Source: Gemmatimonadaceae bacterium
Lineage (GTDB): Bacteria > Gemmatimonadota > Gemmatimonadetes > Gemmatimonadales > Gemmatimonadaceae
Direction: 5' to 3'
Length of the DNA: 52,031 bases
NCBI GenBank assembly: GCA_035606695.1
Contig: DATNEW010000004.1
Location: forward strand, 1-52,031
Shown: piece after piece, positions 8,500 through 18,130 of the stretch
Numbering within the stretch: the stretch's first letter is position 1
How the letters are laid out: every line of letters begins with the position of its first letter
Made by a program: the position numbers and the translations under genes
Notes under the pieces: model-generated
Told to the model about the DNA's origin: nothing
The model's input: only the letters and a program-made list of their open reading frames with translations
Databases searched by the model: none

Positions 8500-10473
8500 A
8501 TGAAACCCAAAGAACTGACCCTGCGCGGACTGATCCTCGGCGCGCTCATCACGACGGTGTTCACCGCCGCCAACGTGTATTTGGGCCTCAAGGTCGGGCT
8601 CACGTTCGCGTCGTCGATCCCGGCCGCCGTGATCTCGATGGCGATCCTGAGCGCCGTGAAGGATTCCTCCATTCTCGAGAACAACATCGTTCAGACCGTT
8701 GCCTCGGCAGCGGGGACGCTGTCGGCGATCATCTTCGTGTTGCCTGGTCTGGTGATCATCGGCTGGTGGAAGGGCTTTCCATTCTGGCAATCATTTTTCA
8801 TCTGTTTGAGTGGTGGCGTGCTCGGCGTGTTGTTCACGATTCCGCTGCGGCGCGCATTGGTGACGACGTCCGACCTGCCGTATCCCGAAGGCGTCGCGGC
8901 GGCGGAGGTGTTGAAGGTTGGCTCGGGCACGCGCGGCGAGGTTTTAGATCCCTCGCTCCGCTCGGGACAGGCTGGCGAATCGCGCGAAGGACTGGTGGCC
9001 GTGATCCTGGGCGCCGTGGCGTCAGCGGGGCTGGCGATCGTGAGCGCGACACAACTCATCGCCGGTGAGTTCACGGGTTTCTTCAACATCGGCGGCGGTG
9101 CGGCGAGCGGTTACGACTTCGCGTGGTCACTTGCGCTGCTCGGCGCGGGCCATCTCGTCGGCCTTTCGGTGGGCATGGCGATGTTGACGGGACTGATCAT
9201 CGCGTGGGGGATTGCGGTTCCGATTCTCACGCACGCGGCGCCGCTCCAGGCGGGCGCGGATCTCGCGGCGCATACGAGCGCCATCTGGCGGACGCAGGTG
9301 CGGTTCATCGGCGCCGGCGCCATCGCGATTGCCGCGATCTACACACTCGCGCGGCTCGCGAAGCCCGTGCTCGGCGGGTTGGTCAGCACCCTGGCCGCCT
9401 CGAAGTCGAAAGTCGTCGGCGACGATTTGGATCGCGATCTGGCGCCGGTGTGGATCTACGCGCTCGCGTTCGTGTGCGCCGTCATCGCCGCGTGGCTCGC
9501 GTTCAGCTTCGCGCGCTCGACCGTGCTCGCGAGCAACGCGGTGCTGTTGACCGCCGTCACCGTGCCGTTCGTCGTGCTCGTCGGATTTCTGATCGCCGGC
9601 ATCTGCGGGTACATGGCCGGACTGATTGGCGCCTCGAACAGCCCGATCTCGGGCGTCGGCATTCTCTCGATCGTGATCTGCGCGTCGGTGCTCGTCGTCG
9701 CGGTGAAGCCGTCCACGCCGGATGCGCGGTCGGCGCTGGTGGCGTTCTCGCTCTTCATCACCGCGATCGTCTTCGCGTGCGCGACGATCTCGAACGACAA
9801 CTTGCAGGATCTGAAAACAGGACAGCTCGTCGGTGCGTCGCCAATGCGGCAGCAGGTTGCGCTGATCGTCGGCGTCGCGGCGGGCGCGGCGGTGATTCCC
9901 TGGGTGCTCAATTTGCTCGCGCACGCGTACGGCTTCGCCGGCGCGGCGAATGTCGGTGTCGTCGCGCCTCATCCGCTCGCGGCGCCGCAAGCCACGCTCA
10001 TCTCGGCGCTCGCGAAGGGTGTGATCGGCGGCAATCTCGAGTGGGCGATGATCGGCATCGGCGCGCTCGTCGGCGTCGGCCTGATCGTTCTCGACGAAAT
10101 CCTCGGCGCGATGAAAAGGCTTCGCATCCCGCCGTTGGCGGTGGGTATCGGCATCTACCTGCCGATGTCGGCGACGTTCGCGGTGGTCGTCGGCGCGATC
10201 GTGTCGCACTGGTACCTTGGACGAATTCGTACCGCGCCAGACCCGGAACGCGCGGAGCGGCTTGGAACGCTCGTCGCGTCGGGGTTGATCGTGGGCGAGA
10301 GCATCTGGGGCGTGATCAACGCCGGCCTGATCGTGGCGCTGGTGAAAGATGCGCCGATCGCGCTCGTCCCCGAGACCTTCGCGCCCGCGCCGTGGCTTGG
10401 GACGTTCGCCTTCATCGCGATCGTGGTGCTGCTCTACGGATGGATGCTGCGCCGCGCGAGGGCGATGCAGTAA
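8500..10473 (+). CDS. OPT family oligopeptide transporter
   Basis: 657 residues, almost entirely hydrophobic, with about 14-16 transmembrane helices. Signature stretches are the start LTLRGLILGALITTVFTAANVYLG, then DLPYPEGVAAAEVL and a late IPPLAVGIGIYLPM. OPT proteins import oligopeptides or metal chelates by proton coupling. ATG at 8500 is chosen because homologous OPT N-termini begin like MKPKELTLRG; upstream in-frame sequence is not transporter-like. An insert of about ten residues after PYPEG comes from a repeat. The stop overlaps the start of the M61 peptidase gene (TAATG), implying coupled translation. Confidence 0.92.
   Translation: MKPKELTLRGLILGALITTVFTAANVYLGLKVGLTFASSIPAAVISMAILSAVKDSSILENNIVQTVASAAGTLSAIIFVLPGLVIIGWWKGFPFWQSFFICLSGGVLGVLFTIPLRRALVTTSDLPYPEGVAAAEVLKVGSGTRGEVLDPSLRSGQAGESREGLVAVILGAVASAGLAIVSATQLIAGEFTGFFNIGGGAASGYDFAWSLALLGAGHLVGLSVGMAMLTGLIIAWGIAVPILTHAAPLQAGADLAAHTSAIWRTQVRFIGAGAIAIAAIYTLARLAKPVLGGLVSTLAASKSKVVGDDLDRDLAPVWIYALAFVCAVIAAWLAFSFARSTVLASNAVLLTAVTVPFVVLVGFLIAGICGYMAGLIGASNSPISGVGILSIVICASVLVVAVKPSTPDARSALVAFSLFITAIVFACATISNDNLQDLKTGQLVGASPMRQQVALIVGVAAGAAVIPWVLNLLAHAYGFAGAANVGVVAPHPLAAPQATLISALAKGVIGGNLEWAMIGIGALVGVGLIVLDEILGAMKRLRIPPLAVGIGIYLPMSATFAVVVGAIVSHWYLGRIRTAPDPERAERLGTLVASGLIVGESIWGVINAGLIVALVKDAPIALVPETFAPAPWLGTFAFIAIVVLLYGWMLRRARAMQ
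8943..8977 (+). repeat. Dispersed palindromic repeat inserted in frame in the OPT gene
   Basis: TTAGATCCCTCGCTCCGCTC and the following GGGACAGG match a common dispersed repeat whose translations read DPSLRSGQAG on one strand and CPERSEGS on the other. The reading frame of the transporter stays open across it, in the loop after the PYPEG motif. Confidence 0.8.
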
Positions 10474-12281
10474 TGCGCTGGCTCGTGCTGTTGGCGGTGC
10501 CGGCGTCGCTCCTCGCGCAAACGCGCGGAGATACCGTCTCGGCGCCGGTGCGCGACATTCGGTACGAGGTGATGTTCAATCGCCGAAGTGCGGCCGAGCG
10601 AGAGGTCGCGGTGGCGATGACGTTCACGACGGCGGGAACCGCGCCGGTGGTGTTGTCACTTCCCGCATGGACGCCGGGCGCGTACGAGTTGGATAATTTC
10701 GCGCGATTCGTCACGGGGTTCGCGGCGGAGACGGGCGACGGCAAGCCGCTCACCTGGGACAAGCTCGATTACGACACGTGGCGCGTGCGCCCGGCGGGCG
10801 CGAAGTCGATTCACGTTTCCTTCGTCTATCGCGCCGATACGCTCGACAACGCGATGGCGTGGTCGAAGTCCGACTTCCTGTTGTTCAACGGCACGAACTT
10901 CTTTCTGTATCCCGAAGGCCAGACGCTCGATTTTCCGGCGACGGTCGTTGTACGCACCGAGACCGATTGGAAAGTCGCGACGGGTATGACGATGGCCGGT
11001 ACGCGCACGTACACGGCGGCGAACTATCACGATCTCGTGGACATGCCGTTCTTCGTCGGCCGCTTCGATTACGACAGCACGCGCATCGCCGACAAGTGGG
11101 TGCGGCTCGCGACGTATCCCGCGGGCTCGGTGAGCGGACAGACGCGCAACGCGGCGTGGGAGCAACTTCGAAAGATCATTCCCGCGGAGATCAAGGTGTT
11201 CGGCGAAGCGCCGTGGGCGAACTACACGCTCATGCAGATCGTCGATTCGTCGTACGGCGGCGCGAGCGGGTTGGAGCATCAGAGCTCGCACGTCGACGTG
11301 CTCGCGCCCTCGTACGTCGGCAGCGAATTCCAGCCGTCGCTGTACGCACATGAGATCTTTCATTCATGGAATGTGAAGCGACTTCGGCCGTCGGAGATGT
11401 GGCCATACCAGTACTCGCATGCGCAGCCGACGCCGTGGTTGTGGGTGTCGGAGGGCATCACCGACTATTACGCCGATCTCGCCGAAGTGCGCAGCGGGCT
11501 TGTTGACGCCCACGCCTTCTACGGGCTCACGGCCGCGAAGATCAATGAAGTGGCGGACGTCGAGCCGATCTCGCTCGAGGATGCGTCGCTCAGCACGTGG
11601 ATTCATCCCGTCGACGGCACGGGATACATCTACTATCCGAAAGGCTCGCTCGCGGGACTGATGCTGGACATCGTCATCCGCGACGCGAGCGACAACAAAC
11701 ACTCCCTCGACGACGTGATGCGCGGGCTGTATCAGAATGTGTACAAGCACGGGCGCGGCTTCACGTCGGCGGATTGGTGGAACGCGGTGAGCGCCGCGGC
11801 GAACGGCAAATCGTTCACGTCGTTCGCGTCCAAGTACATCGACGGGCGCGAGCCATTCCCGTGGGAGACGGTGCTGCCCCTCGCCGGTCTGCGGGCGCGG
11901 CAGGATAGCGTCCCCCGTCTCGGTGTATTGACGTCAATGGATTCGTCGGGAATCCTGGTCGCCAACGTGGCCGAGGGCAGCTCAGCGGCGGCGGCGGGCG
12001 TGCGCGCGGGCGATTATCTGATTTCGGTCGGCGACATTCCGGTTCAGGACCAGCAGTTCGGCGCAAAGATGCGCGCCAAGTACGGTGCGTCGATGCCAGG
12101 CACGCTCATGCCGATCCGGGTCCGACGCGGCTCGGAGGAGATCACCCTCGCTGGTAAGCTGCAGTTCGCGCCGGGCGACGTTGTCGTGGACGAAGATCCG
12201 ACGGCGTCGGAGAAGGCAGTCCGGATCCGCAACGGGATTCTGCGCGGCGACAAGAGCGGGAAAGGAATTGACGATCGTTAA
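10473..12281 (+). CDS. M61 glycyl-aminopeptidase-like peptidase with PDZ domain
   Basis: 602 residues. A signal peptide (about 1-16), an N-terminal beta domain, a gluzincin catalytic domain with HEIFH at 293-297 and the third zinc ligand Glu327 (SEGITDYYAD), and a PDZ domain at about 480-570. M61 peptidases release N-terminal Gly or Ala or act as periplasmic peptidases. The ATG overlaps the OPT stop by one base, so both proteins are probably made together: one trims peptides outside, the other imports them. A run of eight T follows the stop (12284-12291) without a clear stem. Confidence 0.93.
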   Translation: MRWLVLLAVPASLLAQTRGDTVSAPVRDIRYEVMFNRRSAAEREVAVAMTFTTAGTAPVVLSLPAWTPGAYELDNFARFVTGFAAETGDGKPLTWDKLDYDTWRVRPAGAKSIHVSFVYRADTLDNAMAWSKSDFLLFNGTNFFLYPEGQTLDFPATVVVRTETDWKVATGMTMAGTRTYTAANYHDLVDMPFFVGRFDYDSTRIADKWVRLATYPAGSVSGQTRNAAWEQLRKIIPAEIKVFGEAPWANYTLMQIVDSSYGGASGLEHQSSHVDVLAPSYVGSEFQPSLYAHEIFHSWNVKRLRPSEMWPYQYSHAQPTPWLWVSEGITDYYADLAEVRSGLVDAHAFYGLTAAKINEVADVEPISLEDASLSTWIHPVDGTGYIYYPKGSLAGLMLDIVIRDASDNKHSLDDVMRGLYQNVYKHGRGFTSADWWNAVSAAANGKSFTSFASKYIDGREPFPWETVLPLAGLRARQDSVPRLGVLTSMDSSGILVANVAEGSSAAAAGVRAGDYLISVGDIPVQDQQFGAKMRAKYGASMPGTLMPIRVRRGSEEITLAGKLQFAPGDVVVDEDPTASEKAVRIRNGILRGDKSGKGIDDR

Positions 12282-12321
12282 TTTTTTTTCGCCTTGAGAC
12301 CAGCCCCTACCGCCGATCTGG

Positions 12322-12921
12322 TCACTTCGGAAAATCAGTCGCATACGCCGCCCATGGCCCGGTCGTATGCGTTGTCTCCCGAACCAGCTTCGTCACGGTA
12401 TTCAGTGCATCCTGATCTTCGATCGGGAGCGAGAGGCCGCTCACCTTCGTCGAGAGAATGTTGTACGGCAACGGTTCCTGCGAGGCGTAGATGAGTAGAA
12501 ATCCGCGCGCCGCGCCGCCGAACGCGATCGTTGAATCACCGCGGCCGCGCTGCGGAAAACCGCGTCCACCCGGCGGGTTCATGGGGCGAGTCGCCGGCTG
12601 CCGAATCAGACGCGACGTATCGGTCGGCGCACGCCGCGCATAATACGTCTCGACGAGGTGCGAGCCCGCGTCCATGAAGCCGCTCTGATTCGAATCGGCG
12701 GGGAAGAGGAGTTGGCTGCCGCGCCCCGGCACCACCAGAAACACCGCAACGTTCGCGGGCCGGTTGAGCTGCACGGTGAGATGCTGCGGCAAGCGCTCGC
12801 CCTGCGTCGGCGCCACCGCCGGCGCCAGATCATGATACGCGCCGAATGTCTTCGGAGCACTGCTCGCGCAACCGGCCAGCACGACGGCTGCCGCGACAAA
12901 CCTCATTCTATCGGATCGCAC
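12322..12921 (-). CDS. Putative lipoprotein, DUF4384-like
   Basis: 199 residues. The signal sequence ends in VLAGC, a lipobox. The mature part contains a beta-rich region (LTVQLNRPANVAVFLVVPG...LLFPAD) resembling DUF4384-type sandwich domains, then a low-complexity PGGRGFPQRGRG segment. The start is GTG at 12921 with GAGGG just upstream; ATG at 12906 is an alternative that keeps the lipobox. It is convergent with the M61 gene. Function is unknown. Confidence 0.75.
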   Translation of the reverse strand: MRSDRMRFVAAAVVLAGCASSAPKTFGAYHDLAPAVAPTQGERLPQHLTVQLNRPANVAVFLVVPGRGSQLLFPADSNQSGFMDAGSHLVETYYARRAPTDTSRLIRQPATRPMNPPGGRGFPQRGRGDSTIAFGGAARGFLLIYASQEPLPYNILSTKVSGLSLPIEDQDALNTVTKLVRETTHTTGPWAAYATDFPK

Positions 12922-13335
12922 TGAACCCTCACGAAGCGATTGGGACTGAACTCAGCGACATCGACACGCACCGACCTCTTTGCCCTTCCGGCCACGGAAC
13001 CGGGCTGACTTCGTTTCAATCTACATCGCCGGTGAGCGAGCTGAGGAGTTGGCCTTTCGCCGGGATGCGTCGGACAAGTGCATACCACGGACGGACGGCG
13101 AACGTTCACCGATCGGCACGGAGACGGCGTCTCGAACGAGTGCTCTTCAGAACACCCTCGGATGCTTCGGGAACCGGCATCCCGAGGGTGTTCTTCAAAG
13201 AATAACTCAACAGCAGTTGACTGCAGTTAACGGTGTTTCCGTGTCGGTCCGTGTACGTCCGAACTCCGTCCGTGGTACGGTTCGTCCGCTGTTTATCGGT
13301 AGTATCATTCGAGGAGACACTCTCTGGAAACACGA
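12922..13335. other. 414-bp intergenic region with a hairpin and repeat-like tract
   Basis: No gene is supported here. It separates the lipoprotein gene from fadN and contains the hairpin 13150-13193. From about 13225 to 13290 there is a C/G/T-rich run of related ACGTCC/CCGTCC/GTCCGTG words that looks like a dispersed repeat. A GAGGAGA about 20 bases before the fadN ATG may contribute to its ribosome site. Confidence 0.6.
13150..13193. terminator. Long stem-loop, likely terminator
   Basis: GAACACCCTCGG(ATGC) at 13150-13165 pairs with (GCAT)CCCGAGGGTGTTC at 13177-13193 with one bulged base, a stem of about 16 bp. A short TTCTTC run follows on the plus strand. No upstream plus-strand gene is close, so its client is unclear. 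Confidence 0.6.
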
Positions 13336-15651
13336 ATGCGTATCCGCAAGCTCGGAGTCGTCGGTGCCGGCACGATGGGCGCGGGAATCGCCGCGCTCGC
13401 TGCATCGGCCGGCGTTCCGGTGATTCTCCTCGACGTGCCGGGTAAAGACGGCGACCGCAACGGGCCCGCGCGCGCCGGCGTCGAGCGCATGAAGAAATCC
13501 AAGCCGGCGGCATTCATGGATCCCGACCGCGCGAGCGCGATCGAAACCGGCAACCTCGACGACGACCTGGCTCGGCTGGCCGAGTGTGATCTCGTGATCG
13601 AGGCGATCATCGAACAGCTCGAGCCGAAGCAGGCGTTATTCGAGAAGTTGGAAAAGCTGCTGCCGGCGCACACCATCGTCGCGTCGAACACGTCGGGCAT
13701 TCCCATGCAGCTGCTCACGAAAGGCCGCGGCGAGTCGTGGCGCTCGCGCTTTCTCGGCATGCACTTCTTCAATCCGCCGCGCTATCTCCATCTGCTCGAG
13801 ATCATTCCGACGCCGGAGACCGCCCCCGAGACCATCGACGCCGCGCGCCGGTTCAGCGATCGCATCCTTGGCAAAGGGATCGTCGTCGCGAAGGACGTGC
13901 CGGGGTTCGTCGCGAATCGCCTGGGCGTGTTCGGCATGGTGCTCGTGATTCGCCAGACGGAGAAACACAAGCTCACAATCGACGAAGCGGACGTCCTCAC
14001 CGGCGTGTTGACGGGCCGATCGAAGTCCGCGACGTATCGCACGGCCGACTTGTCCGGCATCGACGTCATCGGTCACGTGACGCGTGGCTTGAGCGATACG
14101 ACCGGCGAGGACTTTACGCTCTCGACGTGGGTACAGGATCTCATCAAGGCCGGCAACGTCGGGGAGAAGAGCGGCGCCGGTTTTTACAAACGCGTCGGCA
14201 AGGAAATTCATACGCTCGATTGGACGACCGGCGCGTACAAGCCCCAGGTCAAGCCCGAGACGCCGGAGCTCAAGCGGCTGAGCAAACTGCCGTTGCCCGA
14301 ACGATTCGCCGCCTTCCGCGACTGGAATGACCGCGAAGGGGCGTTCGTCAGGGAATACTTGTTACGCTTCTCTCATTACGTGCTGACGACGACCCCGGCG
14401 ATCGCGTACGACATTCCCGCCGTCGATCACGCCATGGAGTGGGGCTACGCCTGGGACTTGGGGGCGTTCAAGCAGATGGATCTCCTCGGCATCGATTTCC
14501 TGCGAAAGGGATTCGCCGAGCTCGGGCTCGACGAGCCCGCGCTGCTGCGGGAGGCAACCGACGGCTTCTACACGGCCGACGGCGAGCGCGTGCTCTCGCT
14601 CAGCGGTGGATACGAGGAGATTCCGCGCGATCCGGGCGAGATTCGGCTCGCTGAATTTCATACGCCGCAAAACCGCGAGCGGCGCATTCTCGAGCATTCG
14701 AACGATGCGTCGCTGGTCGACGCCGGGCACGGCGTCGCCGTGCTCGAGTTCCATAGCAAGATGAACACGCTCGGTGAAGGCGTCGTGACGATGGTGCATC
14801 GCGCGCTCGATCGTGTCGAAAAGGACGGACTACAAGGCCTCGTCATCGGCAACGATGATCCGCGCACGTTCAGCGCCGGCGCCGATCTGTACATGGTGCT
14901 TCAGCTGGTCGGCGGCGGCGACTGGAAGAAGGTCGACGGTGCGGTGCGCCGGTTCCAGGATACTTCGCTTCGTATTCGGCGATCGCGGTTTCCCGTCGTT
15001 TCCGCTCCGTTCGGTCTCACGCTCGGCGGTGGATGCGAGTTCTCGCTGCACGCCGACGCGGTGCAAGCGCATGCCGAGTTGTACATGGGGCTCGTCGAGG
15101 TGGGTGTCGGGTTGATTCCCGCGGGCGGCGGTACCACGGAATTGTTGTTCCGCTTCGCGACTGACCTCGTGCCGTACATCGAGGCCGATCCGTTCGAAGC
15201 GGTGCGTCGCGCGTTTCAGCTGATCGCGATGGCGACGACGAGCACGAGCGCGCCCGAGGCACGGAAGCTCGGCTTCCTGCGCGCGCGCGATCGCATCACG
15301 ATGAATCGCGATCGATTGCTTGCCGACGCCGTGGCGCGCGTTGTCGATCTCGCGCCGGACTATGTGTCACCGTTGCCGCGTTCGATCACGGCCATGGGCA
15401 AGGACGCGCTCGGCAACTTGCAGTACGCCGTGTGGGCGATGCGCGAAGCGGGACAGATTACGGAGCACGAGGTCAAGATCGCGCACGAGCTCGCGTATGT
15501 GCTCACCGGGGGCGACGGACCGCCGCGGCGTGTCACCGAAGAAGATATTCTCGCGCTCGAGCGGGAGGCTTTTTTGCGGCTGCTGGGGACCAAGGAGACG
15601 CAAGAGAGAATGCAGTACACGTTGAAGACCGGGAAGCCGCTGAGGAATTAA
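13336..15651 (+). CDS. fadN: 3-hydroxyacyl-CoA dehydrogenase/enoyl-CoA hydratase, FadN type
   Basis: 771 residues with dehydrogenase first and hydratase last, the order of Bacillus FadN rather than E. coli FadB. The NAD-binding loop GAGTMGAGIAA is at 9-19, HFFNPPRYLHLLEI marks the 3HCDH domain, and the crotonase part (about 460-670) has FSAGADLY, GGGCEF (catalytic Glu) and EVGVGLIPAGGGT (second Glu). It should catalyse hydration and NAD-dependent oxidation in fatty-acid beta-oxidation in the cytoplasm. fadA follows 75 bp downstream, as in Bacillus. Confidence 0.94.
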   Translation: MRIRKLGVVGAGTMGAGIAALAASAGVPVILLDVPGKDGDRNGPARAGVERMKKSKPAAFMDPDRASAIETGNLDDDLARLAECDLVIEAIIEQLEPKQALFEKLEKLLPAHTIVASNTSGIPMQLLTKGRGESWRSRFLGMHFFNPPRYLHLLEIIPTPETAPETIDAARRFSDRILGKGIVVAKDVPGFVANRLGVFGMVLVIRQTEKHKLTIDEADVLTGVLTGRSKSATYRTADLSGIDVIGHVTRGLSDTTGEDFTLSTWVQDLIKAGNVGEKSGAGFYKRVGKEIHTLDWTTGAYKPQVKPETPELKRLSKLPLPERFAAFRDWNDREGAFVREYLLRFSHYVLTTTPAIAYDIPAVDHAMEWGYAWDLGAFKQMDLLGIDFLRKGFAELGLDEPALLREATDGFYTADGERVLSLSGGYEEIPRDPGEIRLAEFHTPQNRERRILEHSNDASLVDAGHGVAVLEFHSKMNTLGEGVVTMVHRALDRVEKDGLQGLVIGNDDPRTFSAGADLYMVLQLVGGGDWKKVDGAVRRFQDTSLRIRRSRFPVVSAPFGLTLGGGCEFSLHADAVQAHAELYMGLVEVGVGLIPAGGGTTELLFRFATDLVPYIEADPFEAVRRAFQLIAMATTSTSAPEARKLGFLRARDRITMNRDRLLADAVARVVDLAPDYVSPLPRSITAMGKDALGNLQYAVWAMREAGQITEHEVKIAHELAYVLTGGDGPPRRVTEEDILALEREAFLRLLGTKETQERMQYTLKTGKPLRN

Positions 15652-15657
15652 TTCCGT

Positions 15658-15703
15658 GTCATCCCGAGCGACTCCGGCGCTTCGCGCCGCCGCGCGGGAT
15701 GAC
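15658..15703. repeat. Dispersed palindrome between fadN and fadA
   Basis: GTCATCCCG (15658-15666) and CGGGATGAC (15695-15703) frame a GC-rich centre with its own inner stem. Its translation in one frame reads CHPERLRRFAPPRGMT, the hallmark of the same repeat class as 3882-3980. It may attenuate or stabilise the fadN-fadA transcript. Confidence 0.8.
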
Positions 15704-15725
15704 AACTTCATATTAGAGATTCCAT

Positions 15726-16898
<1,173 letters not shown>

Positions 16899-16992
16899 GC
16901 CGAAGCGTTCGCCGGACATAAGACAACAGAAATGCGCGTTGGCGCCGATACTGAGAGTGCAGGGCCTGAACTACACTCTCAGACGACGCGCA

Positions 16993-18060
16993 ATGACTCA
17001 CTCACCCGATGCCACTCGCGCTCGCGACGCCGCGGCGCCGTGCAGCGGAGGAATGGATGCTGGTCGCCTGTACCTGTGGTTTCCGGTCGGGCTGGCGCTG
17101 CGCAAAGTGCGCACGTACCTCCGCCGCGTCGATTGGACCGTCGGCACCGCACCCAGCGGCGCGTTGATGGTCGAATCACCCAACGGCTATCCTGAAGAAT
17201 TGCTCATCGACCTGTTCTCGCTGCTCTCGAGCGACGAGGCGGCCGATACTCGCTGCGTGTTCAAGTTCGGCACGGACGATCTCGATGTCGACGACATCGC
17301 GCGCGTGCGAACGATCGACGAGCTGCGCCGGGCACGCGAGTCGGCCTGGTTCGTTGATCTGCTTCGCGACGACCGGTTGACGAGCATCTTTCAGCCGATC
17401 GTTCACGCGAGCGAGCCGAGTCGTGTGCTGGGACACGAGGCGTTGCTGCGCGGGATCGGTCACGACGGCCGCCAGATGTCGCCGGCGAAGCTGCTCGACG
17501 CCGCGCGCGGCTGCGGGATGCTGCCGGAGCTCGACTGCGCGGCGCGTCGCTCGGCGATTCGCGTCGCGGCAAGTCGAGATGAACGACGTCCGCTGTTTCT
17601 CAACGTGACGCAGGAATCCATGCGCGGCGGCGCGAGCGCGCTCGCCCCAACGATCGAGGCGATTCAATTCGCGGATATTCCGCGGGAGCGCGTGGTGCTC
17701 GAGGTGATCGACGCCGAACAGACGCAAGACCTCAGGCAGCTGCGGCTGGTCGTCGACTCGGTGCGTGAGGCTGGATTTCGCGTCGCCCTCGACGACGTCG
17801 GATGCCAGGAGCAATCGCGCCGGTTGATTCACGAAGTCCGCCCCGACTATGTGAAGCTCGACATGGAGCGGGTCCGCATGTCGCCGCAGCCGCATCTTGG
17901 CGGCGCGGAACGGCTGCTCGATCTCGCGCAACAGCTGCAGATCCAGACGATCGCCGAGGGCGTCGAGACGGTCGAGGAGCTGGACTGGAATCGCGAGCGC
18001 GGCGCGACCTACGTGCAGGGCTACTACATCGCGAAGCCCGGCGGATTGCGAGTGGCGTAA
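16993..18060 (+). CDS. EAL-domain c-di-GMP phosphodiesterase
   Basis: 355 residues. An N-terminal region of about 120 residues I do not recognise precedes an EAL domain. The catalytic set looks complete: Glu of GHEALLR, Asn of LFLNVT, Glu of LEVIDAE, the Asp pair of ALDDVG (usually DDFG), Lys of YVKLDM, Glu of AEGVE and Gln of QGYY. It should hydrolyse c-di-GMP to pGpG. No GGDEF domain is present. The start at 16993 begins a plausible N-terminus; a later ATG at 17053 has a badly spaced GGAGG. A role with the type IV pilin at 73-477 is possible but only inferred. Confidence 0.88.
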   Translation: MTHSPDATRARDAAAPCSGGMDAGRLYLWFPVGLALRKVRTYLRRVDWTVGTAPSGALMVESPNGYPEELLIDLFSLLSSDEAADTRCVFKFGTDDLDVDDIARVRTIDELRRARESAWFVDLLRDDRLTSIFQPIVHASEPSRVLGHEALLRGIGHDGRQMSPAKLLDAARGCGMLPELDCAARRSAIRVAASRDERRPLFLNVTQESMRGGASALAPTIEAIQFADIPRERVVLEVIDAEQTQDLRQLRLVVDSVREAGFRVALDDVGCQEQSRRLIHEVRPDYVKLDMERVRMSPQPHLGGAERLLDLAQQLQIQTIAEGVETVEELDWNRERGATYVQGYYIAKPGGLRVA

Positions 18061-18130
18061 TTCAGCGGCTCCGTCTGGATTTCCGGGCGCAACGGGGATA
18101 ATCTCCCGCGGCCATCTCATCGGAATTTCC

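Noticed and set aside
9123-10472. Extended N-terminus ahead of the M61 peptidase
   Set aside because: Arg-rich frame within the OPT gene; the signal peptide begins at 10473.
12284-12291. Eight-T run after the M61 gene as a terminator
   Set aside because: No stable stem ahead of it.
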